Source: Acidobacteriota bacterium
GTDB lineage: Bacteria; Acidobacteriota; Terriglobia; Terriglobales; Acidobacteriaceae
Assembly: GCA_018268895.1 (NCBI GenBank)
Contig: JAFDVP010000007.1
Coordinates: 434,001 to 498,000, forward strand
Length of the DNA: 64,000 nt
Direction: 5' to 3'
Shown: piece after piece, positions 42,547-51,615 of the stretch
Numbering within the stretch: the first letter of the stretch is position 1
Layout: the number at the start of each line of letters is the position of its first letter
Notes under the pieces: model-generated
Databases searched by the model: none
Told to the model about the DNA's origin: nothing
The model's input: only the letters and a program-made list of their open reading frames with translations
Made by a program: the position numbers and the translations under genes

Positions 42547-43671
42547 ATGAGATACTTCCTCGTTCAGCGAGACGATTCCATCATGCAGGCTACCTTCGAC
42601 CAGCGCAGCAACAACTTCGACATCATTCGCCTTGCGCTCTCCGTGCTGGTCATCTTCTCGCATAGTTATCCGCTTGGCACCGGTTCAGAGCTCAGGGAAC
42701 CGATTGTGATGATGACGCACGGACAGGTGACGGCCGGTCATATGGCAGTCGATCTCTTCTTTATCATCAGCGGTTTCTTGATCACGGCCAGCTATGAGCG
42801 ATCGAAGAGCGGCTGGAGCTACATGAAGAAGCGCATCGCCCGCATCTATCCGGGGTTCATCGTGACCATGCTGTTGTGCGCGCTGGTGGTCGTTCCGCTC
42901 TCCGGTGGCAGGCTCGAAGGAGCGACGCTTGCAGTCAGGTTAAAGGACTTCGTCGCCCAGACCGTCCAGTTGCGGGAGTTTCATTCCGCCGGCGCGTTTG
43001 CCGGCAATCCCATGCCAGGTGTGGTCAATGGATCCATGTGGTCGATTCCTTACGAGTTCTGGTGCTACATCGGTGTGCTGCTGCTGGGGCTTACCGGGTT
43101 GCTGCGCTCGCGGCGCGCTGTGATCGGCATCTTTCTCTTCTCCATCGTCGTGAGTCTTCTGTTCGCGCACTTTCAATGGACGCCAGGGGGCAGGATCCTG
43201 GGCCGCCTCATGGGGTATCCGCCTTTGTGGGCGCGGTTGTTGCCCATGTATATGTCGGGCATTGTCTTCTATCGCCTGCGGGACCGGCTGACCCTGAAGG
43301 GCCGCTGGATTGTGCTTGCCTGTGTTGGGCTTGTGCTTGCGGCGGTACTGCCCCTGGGCTGGACGCTGTTGTTTCCCATAGCCGGCGCTTACCTGGTTCT
43401 GGCGCTGGCCTATCACCCGGCGGTCCGCTTTCACGGCTGGAGCCGCTTCGGTGACTTCTCCTACGGCACGTACCTTTATGCGTTTCCAATTGAGCAGCTG
43501 ATTGTGCGCTGGATCGGCCACCCGGTTGCGCCCTTCCATCTCTTTGCGCTGGCGACGCCGCCTACGCTTCTCTTTGCCATCCTTAGCTGGCACCTGGTTG
43601 AGAAGAGATTTCTCCGCGCGGCGCACAAGCCTGCTTTACGCAGCGCTCCGCAGGCGACCGTCGGTTCCTGA
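42547..43671 (+). CDS. Membrane acyltransferase, family 3
   Basis: I start this protein at ATG 42547, giving 374 aa; a downstream ATG (42583, MQATFDQ) is also plausible, and neither has a strong ribosome site. It has about ten membrane segments and the Acyl_transf_3 signatures: NNFDIIRLALSVLVIFSHSYPLG, AVDLFFIISGFLITASYER, NGSMWSIPYEFWCYI, SYGTYLYAFPIEQ and a C-terminal WHLVEKRFL. It O-acylates exported sugars or polysaccharides. It lies beside the mutarotase gene on the opposite strand. Confidence 0.85.
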   Translation: MRYFLVQRDDSIMQATFDQRSNNFDIIRLALSVLVIFSHSYPLGTGSELREPIVMMTHGQVTAGHMAVDLFFIISGFLITASYERSKSGWSYMKKRIARIYPGFIVTMLLCALVVVPLSGGRLEGATLAVRLKDFVAQTVQLREFHSAGAFAGNPMPGVVNGSMWSIPYEFWCYIGVLLLGLTGLLRSRRAVIGIFLFSIVVSLLFAHFQWTPGGRILGRLMGYPPLWARLLPMYMSGIVFYRLRDRLTLKGRWIVLACVGLVLAAVLPLGWTLLFPIAGAYLVLALAYHPAVRFHGWSRFGDFSYGTYLYAFPIEQLIVRWIGHPVAPFHLFALATPPTLLFAILSWHLVEKRFLRAAHKPALRSAPQATVGS

Positions 43672-43717
43672 ATCATTCTTGCAGGCCAAATGTGCTCATT
43701 CGCTCGTAAAATAGAGG

Positions 43718-45757
43718 GTGATGGCCTTTACGGAACAGTACGACGTCGTGGTGGTGGGCGCGGGGCACGCAGGCTGCGAGGCCGCGATGGCCGCCGCGCG
43801 CATGGGACTGCGCACGGCACTGTTCACGCTGAACCTCGACCTGATCGCGCAGATGAGCTGCAACCCGGCCATCGGCGGCATCGCCAAGGGCCACCTCGTG
43901 CGCGAGGTCGACGCTCTGGGCGGCGTCATGGGCGAGGTCGCCGACGCCTGCGGCATCCAGTTCCGCCTGCTGAACACATCGCGCGGCCCCGCCGTGTGGT
44001 CGCCGCGCGCGCAGTGCGACAAGGCGCTCTACCGCGTGAAGATGCGCGAGGTGCTCGAAGGGCAGAAGGACCTCTTCATCAAGCAGGCCGAGGTGGTGGA
44101 CGTGATCGTTGAGGACGGCGCGAAGCGCCACATCACGGGCCTCAAGCTGCGCGACGGACGCGAGGTTCGCGCGAAGGCCACGGTCATCACCACGGGAACT
44201 TTCCTCAATGGGCTGATCCACTGCGGCGAGCAGCAGTACACGGCTGGCCGCAGCGGTGAGCCTGCGAGCGTGCTGCTGGGTGAGTCGCTCAAGAAGCTCG
44301 GCCTGCGCGAGTGCCGCCTGAAGACGGGCACGCCGCCGCGTCTCGACGGGCGCACGATCGACTGGGCGCGCTTTGAAGAACAGCCCGGCGATGCCGAGCC
44401 TACGCCCTTCAGCTTCCGCTCGCCTTTTACGCGCACCGGCCAGCCGCCGCTGCGGCAGATCTCCTGCCACATCGCGACTACTACGCCCGAGACGCTTCAG
44501 CTTATCCGCGACAACGTGCATCGCTCGCCGATGTACACCGGGCAGATCGCCGCCATCGGGCCGCGCTACTGCCCATCGATCGAAGACAAGATCGTGCGCT
44601 TCCCGGAGAAGACGCAGCACCAGTTCTTCCTCGAACCCGAGGGCCTCAACACGCACGAGGTCTACATCAACGGCATGAGCACCTCGCTACCGATGGAGGT
44701 GCAGGCCGCGATGGTGCGCTCCATTCCGGGGCTTGAGAACGCCGAGATGCTGCGCCCGGGCTACGCCATCGAGTACGACGCCATCGACCCCACCGAGCTC
44801 GACCGGTCGCTGAAGGTGAAGAGCTACGACGGGCTTTACCTCGCCGGGCAGATCAACGGAACAAGCGGCTACGAGGAGGCCGCCTGCCAGGGCCTGATGG
44901 CCGGCATCAACGCCGCGCTCTACGCGCAGTACGTGAAAGACCTGGGTGCCCCAGCGAACGAACCGGGTGCCCCATCTTCGCCGCCGCAGGCGGCTAAGGT
45001 GGGCCAGCCACCGACCTTCACGCTCGATCGCACCGAGGCCTACACCGGCATCCTGATCGACGACCTCATCTCGAAGGGGACGAACGAGCCCTACCGCATG
45101 TTCACCTCGCGCGCGGAGTTCCGCCTGCACCTGCGCATCGACAACGCGGACAAGCGCCTGACGCCGCACGGCCGCCGTCTGGGCCTCATCGATGACGGCG
45201 CATGGGCGGAATATGAGGCCAAGCAGGCGCGCGCTCAGGTCCTCTCGCAGATGCTGCGTACAACGAAGGCCGATATCAAGGCGCTTCCCGAAGAGCTTCA
45301 GGCCGACCTCACCGGCCCCAGCGTCGAGGGCATCACCTTCGCTCAGTTGCTGAAGCGCCCGGCGATTACCATCGAGGCCATCTGGCCCGCGCTTGTGCCG
45401 CTCGTCGCTGCGAAGCCCGAACTCACCGCATGGCTCGCATCCGCTGGCGGCGGCAAGCTCCACGTCTGGGTGCGCAACGAGATCAAGACTGTCGAGACCG
45501 GCATCAAGTACGAGGGCTACCTGAACCAGCAGCGCAAGTCGATGGAGAAGCTGCGCAGCTCCGAACAGAAAGCCATCCCCGAGGGGTTCGACTACGAGGC
45601 TGTCTCGGGACTCTCCCGCGAAATGCGCGAAAAGCTCGGCCGCGTCCGCCCGCAGACGCTAGGCCAGGCCTCACGCATCGCCGGTGTGACACCTGCGGCC
45701 GTCAGCCTCATCCATGTCTTCATCGAGATTCAGGCGCGGCAGAAGAGCGTGGCCTGA
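43718..45757 (+). CDS. mnmG: tRNA uridine-5-carboxymethylaminomethyl enzyme MnmG with a repeat-derived insert
   Basis: This is a 679-aa protein. The FAD-binding start reads [21 protein letters not shown]; further motifs are [96 protein letters not shown], and the C-terminal [25 protein letters not shown]. With MnmE it modifies the wobble uridine of some tRNAs. Family members are usually 610-650 residues. About residues 408-432 ([23 protein letters not shown]) are extra and coincide with a reverse-oriented family-B repeat (44944-45004). Confidence 0.95.
   Translation: MMAFTEQYDVVVVGAGHAGCEAAMAAARMGLRTALFTLNLDLIAQMSCNPAIGGIAKGHLVREVDALGGVMGEVADACGIQFRLLNTSRGPAVWSPRAQCDKALYRVKMREVLEGQKDLFIKQAEVVDVIVEDGAKRHITGLKLRDGREVRAKATVITTGTFLNGLIHCGEQQYTAGRSGEPASVLLGESLKKLGLRECRLKTGTPPRLDGRTIDWARFEEQPGDAEPTPFSFRSPFTRTGQPPLRQISCHIATTTPETLQLIRDNVHRSPMYTGQIAAIGPRYCPSIEDKIVRFPEKTQHQFFLEPEGLNTHEVYINGMSTSLPMEVQAAMVRSIPGLENAEMLRPGYAIEYDAIDPTELDRSLKVKSYDGLYLAGQINGTSGYEEAACQGLMAGINAALYAQYVKDLGAPANEPGAPSSPPQAAKVGQPPTFTLDRTEAYTGILIDDLISKGTNEPYRMFTSRAEFRLHLRIDNADKRLTPHGRRLGLIDDGAWAEYEAKQARAQVLSQMLRTTKADIKALPEELQADLTGPSVEGITFAQLLKRPAITIEAIWPALVPLVAAKPELTAWLASAGGGKLHVWVRNEIKTVETGIKYEGYLNQQRKSMEKLRSSEQKAIPEGFDYEAVSGLSREMREKLGRVRPQTLGQASRIAGVTPAAVSLIHVFIEIQARQKSVA
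44944..45004 (-). repeat. Family-B repeat inside the mnmG reading frame
   Basis: In minus orientation it reads GCCCACCTTAGCCGCC...GGCGAAGATGGGGCACCCGG, matching the repeat at 47145-47214. It is preceded (plus strand) by a second GGGTGCCCC half-copy. The frame is not broken. Confidence 0.75.
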
Positions 45758-45793
45758 GCGCTATCGAACAAGTTCCAGTGATGCATTGACGCT

Positions 45794-46267
45794 TCAAATC
45801 CTAAACTGTATGACGATTCTTGCGAGCTGAGCTACTGGCTTTCCATCGAGAGTGCCAGGATGAAACTTCCAATGTGTTACGGCATCGAGAGCGCACTTCG
45901 CGATATCCGGCTCGGTGGCTTCAAGGATCGTTGCGTCTATGAAGTCCCCGTTTTGTGCGATCACTCCGTTGACTGTTAGTGTGAAATCTGCCCAATGTTT
46001 AAACGACTTCGGGAATTTGGGTTGAGGCAGCTTTATCGAGGAAGGTGGGGCAAGGATGCCATCGACGATAGGAACGTCTTTTTGATTTTCCCCCTGCGTT
46101 TCATACACGACTTCTCCGCGGGAATCCTTCGGATAAGTTGGGCTAACAATCGCGGGTCCAGTCGGATTGTTGACACGTGCAGTGACGGATGGTTTGGATT
46201 GAGCCCACAGAGAACAGGCAAACACCAAGAACAATAAAATACCTTTACAGCTATTTTTCAAGATCAT
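45794..46267 (-). CDS. Exported TonB-C-terminal-domain protein
   Basis: This is a 157-aa protein with a signal peptide (MILKNSCKGILLFLVFACSLWAQ). The C-terminal half is TonB-like (WADFTLTVNGVIAQNGDFIDATILEATEPDIAKCALDAVTHWKFHPGTLDGKPV). There is no membrane anchor or proline-rich arm, so it is probably a periplasmic TonB-like domain without the ExbBD part. It is AT-richer than neighbours. It converges with mnmG. Confidence 0.7.
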   Translation of the reverse strand: MILKNSCKGILLFLVFACSLWAQSKPSVTARVNNPTGPAIVSPTYPKDSRGEVVYETQGENQKDVPIVDGILAPPSSIKLPQPKFPKSFKHWADFTLTVNGVIAQNGDFIDATILEATEPDIAKCALDAVTHWKFHPGTLDGKPVAQLARIVIQFRI

Positions 46268-46397
46268 GGGTCTATCTTTGCACTAAATCGTCTTGCAAAA
46301 TAGCGAGTCCAGTCTTCTTGAGCAGCCCGTGCACGACTGCCCCGTTACTGCTGAACACCTGTCAACATCTAATGTCCAGCAGATAAGGAGCATTCAT

Positions 46398-47102
46398 ATG
46401 CGAAGTGGAACGTATTGGATCGGTCTGGGCCTTTTGTTTCTGGCAGTTCTGGCTGGCGTTATGTGGATAGGAGGACAGAAGATGACGACTCTCGCCGATA
46501 CGAGAAAGGCGCCGATCCCGGCCCCGGCAGTCGATGAGCATGTCAGCGCGCCGCGCAGCGAGACAGCAGTCTTCGCCGGCGGGTGCTTTTGGGGTGTGCA
46601 GAGCGTCTTCCAGCGCGTCAAGGGTGTTACTGCAACCACGGCAGGCTATTCCGGTGGAACGAAGGAGACGGCCAACTACCGCGACGTCTCATCCGAACGC
46701 ACCACGCATGCCGAGGCGGTTAAGGTTGTCTTCGACCCCGCGAAGGTCAGCTACGGAATGCTGCTGCGCATCTTCTTCTCGGTCGTGCACGACCCCACGC
46801 AGTTGAACCGGCAGGGACCGGACGTAGGAACCAGCTATCGCTCGGCGATCTTCTTCACCACGCCCGAACAGCAGAAGGTGGCCGCCGCCTACATCGCACA
46901 GCTTGACGCCGCGCACGTCTTCCCGAAGAAGATTGTCACCCAGCTTGTTCCGTTGCAAGCCTTCTATGACGGCGAGGACTACCATCAGGACTACGCCGAC
47001 AAGAACCCCGATAACCCGTACATCCAGGTGTGCGACGTGCCGAAGATCGCCGCGCTGAAGGAGCAGTTCCCGGAGTTGTTTGAGGAGTACCGGCGGAGGT
47101 AG
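46398..47102 (+). CDS. msrA: Membrane-anchored/exported peptide methionine sulfoxide reductase A
   Basis: This 234-aa protein starts at ATG 46398, with AAGGAG eight bases upstream. An N-terminal membrane anchor (TYWIGLGLLFLAVLAGVMWI) is followed by a linker and the MsrA domain: the catalytic Cys in GGCFWGVQSVFQRVKGV, GYSGGTKETANYRDVSSERTTHAEAVKV, FFSVVHDPTQLNRQGPDVGTSYRSAIFF, and QAFYDGEDYHQDYADKNP. The anchor means it repairs oxidised methionine in envelope proteins. Most cytosolic MsrAs lack it. Confidence 0.93.
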   Translation: MRSGTYWIGLGLLFLAVLAGVMWIGGQKMTTLADTRKAPIPAPAVDEHVSAPRSETAVFAGGCFWGVQSVFQRVKGVTATTAGYSGGTKETANYRDVSSERTTHAEAVKVVFDPAKVSYGMLLRIFFSVVHDPTQLNRQGPDVGTSYRSAIFFTTPEQQKVAAAYIAQLDAAHVFPKKIVTQLVPLQAFYDGEDYHQDYADKNPDNPYIQVCDVPKIAALKEQFPELFEEYRRR

Positions 47103-47144
47103 GGTACTGCACTGCCGGATGACAACAAAGAGCGCTGTCGATGA

Positions 47145-47214
47145 GACGGTTCGAGCTGACGCTCGAATGCCCACCTTAGCCGCGATGAAACTGCGGCGAA
47201 GATGGGGCACCCGG
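47145..47214 (+). repeat. Family-B palindromic repeat
   Basis: ACGGTTCGAGC-tgac-GCTCGAATGCCCACCTTAGCCGC...GCGGCGAAGATGGGGCACCCGG. Its reverse complement matches the mnmG-internal copy. Confidence 0.75.
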
Positions 47215-47446
47215 CCAAAGCCCCCCTTTCACATAGACGGTCGGCACGGCTAAAGAGCCTGCCCTGAGCGCAGTCGAACGGGTACGCTTAGCAAAACCAT
47301 TGCTGTGAAGTACGTGTTCCCAGCTTGATTCCGTCTTCTCTCTAACAACGAGCCCACGCATAAACTTGTAGTTGGACGGCTTTTCCACGCCATCCACAGG
47401 TGCCGGGAGGTATCCTCAACCCGCCCTCCACTAAGGTAGTAGGTTC

Positions 47447-48847
47447 ATGGCAGCCATTCCACATCTAGTCAGTGGCGGCGACGAGCGACCCGCCTCAGTC
47501 CACGCCGAGATGACCATCCTCGGCGCGATGCTTGTCGAGCCGCTGGCGATCACCGATGCCACGATGCTTCTGGTTGCCGACGACTTCGCGCTCGACTCGC
47601 ATCGCCGCATCTACGCCGCAATGCTGCGCCTCTCAGAGGCAGGTCACGCCGTCGATATCGTCACCGTCGCCGAAGACCTTCGCAAACAGAAGGAGCTCGA
47701 CTCCATCGGCGGCGTGCCTTACCTTGCGTCGCTCAGCGAAGGTTTGCCGCGCAAGCTGAGCATCGAAAGCTACGTCCGCATCGTGCGCGACAAGAGCCTG
47801 ATGCGCCAGCTCATGACCGCCTGCGACGTTGGCATGGCCGATGCAGCCGACCAGAGTCAGGAGGCGCTCGACGTTCTTAACAGCGTTTCGAACCGCCTGA
47901 TGGAGATCTCCGACCACGCCATCACGGGCGGCTTCTCCGACATCGGCGAGATCGTCAAGTCGTCGTTCGGCTCCATCGACAAGCTGTACGAGCAGGGACG
48001 CGAGGTCACGGGTCTGGCCACGCACTACACCGACTTCGACCGCATGACCAGCGGCCTGCAGGACTCGGAGCTGATCATCATCGCGGCGCGTCCTTCGATG
48101 GGCAAGACGGCTTGGGCGATCAACATCGCGCAGAACTCCGCCGTGCGCGACGGCAAGGTGGTGGCCGTCTTCTCGCTCGAAATGTCGAAGGAGTCGCTCC
48201 TGCGCCGTATGCTCGCGTCGGAGGCGATGGTCAACTCGCGCAAGATTCAGACAGGCTTTCTGCCTAAGGAAGACAAGGGCAAGCTGATGGCCGCGCTCGA
48301 ACGGCTGGTGGAGTCGAAGATGTTCATCGACGACACACCCGGCATCACGCTGGCCGAGATGCGCGCCAAGGCGCGAAGGCTGAAGCAGCAGGAGGGCAGT
48401 CTCGACCTGATCATGATCGACTATCTTCAACTGATGACGGGCTCCGCTGGCCCGGGCAAGAAGGGCTTCGAGAACCGCAATCAGGAGGTCGCGGCCGTCT
48501 CGCGCGGGCTGAAGGCGCTGGCCAAGGAGATGAAGGTTCCCGTCATCGCGCTGTCGCAGCTCTCGCGTGCCAGCGAGCAGCGCGGCGGCGACAAGAAGCC
48601 TATGCTGAGCGACCTGCGCGAGTCGGGTTCGATCGAGCAGGACGCCGACGTCGTCTGCTTCATCCACCGCGACAGCTACTACAACAAGGATGAGAACGGC
48701 GATGAAGACCCGGAGTCCAAGGGCAAGGCCGAGATCATCATCGCCAAACAGCGCAACGGCCCCACCGGCTCGGTGCACCTTGCGTACCTGTCGGACTATA
48801 CGCGCTTCGAAAACCTGAGCACGGGCGACTACGGCGGCGGCTACTAA
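47447..48847 (+). CDS. dnaB: Replicative DNA helicase
   Basis: This 466-aa protein has the N-terminal DnaB domain (VHAEMTILGAMLVEPLAITDA), then the RecA-like ATPase: Walker A ARPSMGKTAWAINIA (about residue 212), Walker B SLDLIMIDYLQLM, and motifs LSQLSRASEQRGGDKKPMLSDLRESGSIEQDADVVCFIHR (DnaB H3/H4). It unwinds DNA at the fork. Its stop overlaps that of the convergent PIG-L gene by 3 bases. Confidence 0.96.
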   Translation: MAAIPHLVSGGDERPASVHAEMTILGAMLVEPLAITDATMLLVADDFALDSHRRIYAAMLRLSEAGHAVDIVTVAEDLRKQKELDSIGGVPYLASLSEGLPRKLSIESYVRIVRDKSLMRQLMTACDVGMADAADQSQEALDVLNSVSNRLMEISDHAITGGFSDIGEIVKSSFGSIDKLYEQGREVTGLATHYTDFDRMTSGLQDSELIIIAARPSMGKTAWAINIAQNSAVRDGKVVAVFSLEMSKESLLRRMLASEAMVNSRKIQTGFLPKEDKGKLMAALERLVESKMFIDDTPGITLAEMRAKARRLKQQEGSLDLIMIDYLQLMTGSAGPGKKGFENRNQEVAAVSRGLKALAKEMKVPVIALSQLSRASEQRGGDKKPMLSDLRESGSIEQDADVVCFIHRDSYYNKDENGDEDPESKGKAEIIIAKQRNGPTGSVHLAYLSDYTRFENLSTGDYGGGY

Positions 48848-49875
48848 AGCGTAACCGCGTTCTTCGCGATGTACTCCTCCATCCGCGACGGATTGGGGCC
48901 GACGTAGCGGAACCGCTCCGCCCAGGCGAAGCCGTAGGGCGCGCCGATCTCCTTGTCCGACGGAACGCCGCGCGTGTGCATGGAGTCCTCGTCCAGAACG
49001 AAGTGCTCGACGTAGTTGAGATTTGCCGTGGCGTCGTCGTCGCCGAGCACGGGCAGACGCAGCTTGCGCTCGGCCAGCCGCTGCCGCAGCCGCGCGCCAT
49101 TGCTGCCGCCGGGGCCTTGTGTTCCTATCGCCTGAATCGATGCAATCTTCTGCTTGACGTCGCCGCTGATGTCGACCACGCGGTTGGCGATCTGCGGCCC
49201 GCGCGCGTAGTAGTACTTCTCCATCACGCTGTGCGGCTTCAGGCCCGCCTCCAACTGCTCGGGGTAGTCCTTTGCCATGCCCGCCATCCAGCAGGCCGAC
49301 TCCACGGCGGCGGCGGTCACGTAGTGGTCGGGGTTCTCTTCGTACAGTCCCCAGTGGTCGTAGCTCACGACGGTGTCGACCCGCAACATGCGGAAGAGCA
49401 GGATGAGGTTGCCGCGCAGGTCCTGCGGCGACATCTCGTCCATGCGGTGGTTGCGGTAAGCGAGGTTGTAGCTTTTCCTGAGGCCGAGGGCGCGGGCCAC
49501 GGCGTCGTTGTCCTGCTCGTTGTGCAGCACGCCCTCGCCGCGCGTGCCGCCGCCGGTCATCTCGTCGTTGGTCACGCGGATCAGGTAGCCGGTGTACCCC
49601 TCGCGGATCAGCTTGGCGACGGTGCCTCCGGCGAAGAGCGGCACGTCGTCGGCGTGCGGCTGGATGGCGGCGAGCACCTTGCCCGCGTGGGGCTTGCCCT
49701 CGGCGGCGCGCTCCACGACGAGCTCGCCCATGCGCGTCCACCTCGCCTCGCCGCCGTCTTGCACCGGGGCAGCGGAAGCCGTGCCGCCTGTCGCAGCCTG
49801 TGCATTTGCTGAAACATCCAGTCCCGCAACCGCCGCGCCCAGCAGGGCGCCCCGAATCATGTCTCTTCGCTTCAA
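48844..49875 (-). CDS. Tat-exported PIG-L/LmbE-family deacetylase
   Basis: I start this 343-aa protein at TTG 49875, because GGGGAGG is five bases upstream and it gives a twin-arginine signal (MKRRDMIRGALLGAAVAGLDVSANAQA). The deacetylase core has AIQPHADDVPLFAGGTVAKLI (the PHxDD zinc motif), TRGEGVLHNEQDNDAVARALGL and VVSYDHWGLYEENPDHYVTAAAVE. It probably removes N-acetyl groups from sugars outside the cytoplasm. Its stop overlaps the dnaB stop in convergent orientation. Confidence 0.88.
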   Translation of the reverse strand: MKRRDMIRGALLGAAVAGLDVSANAQAATGGTASAAPVQDGGEARWTRMGELVVERAAEGKPHAGKVLAAIQPHADDVPLFAGGTVAKLIREGYTGYLIRVTNDEMTGGGTRGEGVLHNEQDNDAVARALGLRKSYNLAYRNHRMDEMSPQDLRGNLILLFRMLRVDTVVSYDHWGLYEENPDHYVTAAAVESACWMAGMAKDYPEQLEAGLKPHSVMEKYYYARGPQIANRVVDISGDVKQKIASIQAIGTQGPGGSNGARLRQRLAERKLRLPVLGDDDATANLNYVEHFVLDEDSMHTRGVPSDKEIGAPYGFAWAERFRYVGPNPSRMEEYIAKNAVTL

Positions 49876-50043
49876 TGCTGCCTCCCCCTGCGCTCTTCCG
49901 TTGCTGAACACTCTAACCGTTTGGGCGGCAGTTGTATCTCTACGCTTTGGCCGTATGTGAATCGGCGGTGCATCGCGGCTCAGGATGGCCCTTAATTACT
50001 TGGGGTTCCGAACAAATTCCGGGACCCCATCCCCCGCCAACCC

Positions 50044-50065
50044 TACTGACATGATGCTGTCAGTA
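50044..50065. promoter_or_regulatory. Operator-like inverted repeat before the VOC gene
   Basis: TACTGACA-tgatgc-TGTCAGTA, a perfect 8+6+8 dyad, lies 58 bases before the ATG. A -10-like TATGCT sits at 50075-50080, so a bound repressor would cover the promoter. The regulator is not identified; the WYL regulator gene at 50632 is one candidate. Confidence 0.5.
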
Positions 50066-50123
50066 GAGGTTCGTTATGCTCCCTGTTGTAGTCGCTTTTT
50101 GTGTTGTATTTCAGGAGCAAGTG

Positions 50124-50507
50124 ATGAGCGGACAGACGACCCTGCGGCAGCACGCGATCAACTGGTTCGAGATTCCCTGCGAGGATTTGGATCGCGCCAC
50201 GACCTTTTACGAGACGGTGCTGGGCGCGCCGATGCAGCGCATCAACGACGAAACGCCGATGTCCTTCTTTTCTTCGGAGATCACCGGGACGGGCGGCACA
50301 CTGGTCAAACGCAGCTTCCAGAAGCCCGGCCGCGGAGGCACAATGGTCTACCTCAACTGCGACGGCGAACTCGACACCGTCCTCGCCCGCGTCCCTCGCG
50401 CGGGAGGGCTGGTGCTGATGCCGAAGACTCCCGTTCCCGGCGGCCACGGCCACTTCGCCTGCCTGCGCGACAGCGAGGGCAACCACATCGGCCTGCACTC
50501 TCACTGA
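50124..50507 (+). CDS. VOC (glyoxalase/bleomycin-resistance) superfamily protein
   Basis: This 127-aa protein starts at ATG 50124; AGGAG is six bases upstream. The fold pattern is clear: NWFEIPCEDLDRATTFYETVLGAPM, then the second half beginning GGTMVYLNCDGELD and GGLVLMPKTPVPGGHGHFACLRDSEGNHIGLHSH, with the paired metal-binding His/Glu positions retained. It is the small single-domain type, probably a dimer. Substrate is unknown. Confidence 0.85.
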   Translation: MSGQTTLRQHAINWFEIPCEDLDRATTFYETVLGAPMQRINDETPMSFFSSEITGTGGTLVKRSFQKPGRGGTMVYLNCDGELDTVLARVPRAGGLVLMPKTPVPGGHGHFACLRDSEGNHIGLHSH

Positions 50508-50631
50508 AACAGTTGTCCGATGTCAGTTCTCCGTTGGCAGTTGGGGACCTCGCAGACAGCGGAGAACCTTCTAAGATGATGTCAGTTGTCCGGCAACGCG
50601 CCAACTGAGAACGGACGGCTGAGAACTCTCC

Positions 50632-51351
50632 ATGCGACGTGCAGACCGGCTCTTTCGTATCGTGCAGTTTCTTCGTCAGGGACGTCTGCTGACGGCGCAG
50701 ACATTGGCCTCGAAGCTCGAGGTCTCGCAGCGCACCATCTATCGCGACATTCAGGACCTTCAGCTTTCGGGAACACCGATCGAGGGCGAGGCGGGCGTTG
50801 GCTACACGCTGCGCCGCGACATGGATCTTCCTCCGCTGATGTTCACGCGCGGGGAGCTGACGGCGCTGGTGCTGGGCGCGCGGCTCGTCCGCGCCTGGGG
50901 CGGCGAGGAGAACGTGCACGGGGCCACGCAGGCCTTGCAGCGCATCGAGGCCGTGCTGCCTCCCGACCTTCGCACCGAATTCGACTCCATCCTGCTCTAC
51001 GCGCCGGGCTATCGCATGAAGCCGCACCTGCGCACGCGGCTCGACACGCTGCACATGGCCTGCAAGACGCAGCGCGTCGCCAGCTTCAAGTATGTGCGCG
51101 AAGATGGCGAACGCAGCGAACGCCACGTCTGGCCGCTGGCGCTGGTCTTCTGGAGCGGCGTCTGGACGCTCACCTCGTGGTGCGAGCTGCGCAAGGACTT
51201 CCGCGACTTCCGCCTCGACCGCATGGACGAGGTCGCCATCCTCGAGCGCACTTTTACGCCGAAGAAGGGCCAGCGCCTCGAAGACCACCTGCGCAAGGTC
51301 GCCACGATCGAAGACCGCCGCGAGTGGCTTGCGCCGGCGGCGACTTGCTAA
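50632..51351 (+). CDS. WYL-domain transcriptional regulator (YafY-type)
   Basis: This 239-aa protein has an N-terminal winged HTH (MRRADRLFRIVQFLRQGRLLTAQTLASKLEVSQRTIYRDIQDL), a linker, and the WYL domain (about residues 140-210), with VASFKYVREDGERSERHVWPLALVFWSGVWTLTSWCELRKDFRDFRLDRM. WYL domains bind nucleic acids or small ligands. Such proteins often control DNA-damage or stress genes. It lies 124 bp from the VOC gene, which has the operator-like dyad upstream. Confidence 0.85.
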   Translation: MRRADRLFRIVQFLRQGRLLTAQTLASKLEVSQRTIYRDIQDLQLSGTPIEGEAGVGYTLRRDMDLPPLMFTRGELTALVLGARLVRAWGGEENVHGATQALQRIEAVLPPDLRTEFDSILLYAPGYRMKPHLRTRLDTLHMACKTQRVASFKYVREDGERSERHVWPLALVFWSGVWTLTSWCELRKDFRDFRLDRMDEVAILERTFTPKKGQRLEDHLRKVATIEDRREWLAPAATC

Positions 51352-51420
51352 GTCATCGTGAGCAAGACGCTTTTCCAAACATGTTGAGCGAAGGCGCGTA
51401 CCCCCTCCCCAAAATAACTT

Positions 51421-51548
51421 GTCATTCTGAGCAAAGGCGCGAAGCGCCGTAGTCGAAGGACCTGCATTTATTTCTTTTCCACGGCAACAATCCAAAGGAA
51501 AGCAAAAATGCAGGTCCTTCGACTCCGCTGCGCTTCGCTCAGGATGAC
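51421..51548. repeat. Family-A palindromic repeat
   Basis: GTCATTCTGAGCAAAGGCGCG...GAAGGACCTGCAT...AAAAATGCAGGTCCTTCGACTCCGCTGCGCTTCGCTCAGGATGACA. It is nearly identical to the copy at 39170-39299. Confidence 0.85.
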
Positions 51549-51615
51549 AATACGCGAGATTGCACCTCCGCTCAGGAAGGCAAGTTGATGGGGATGGATT
51601 TGCGTCAGAACGACA

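Noticed and set aside
47633..49741. Minus-strand open frame of 702 codons spanning dnaB and the PIG-L gene
   Set aside because: It crosses two genes and matches neither; the residue pattern is Arg/His/Ala-rich shadow sequence.
5187..51548. Possible CRISPR array or IS element
   Set aside because: Repeats are palindromic, irregularly spaced, and lack regular spacers or adjacent cas or transposase genes.
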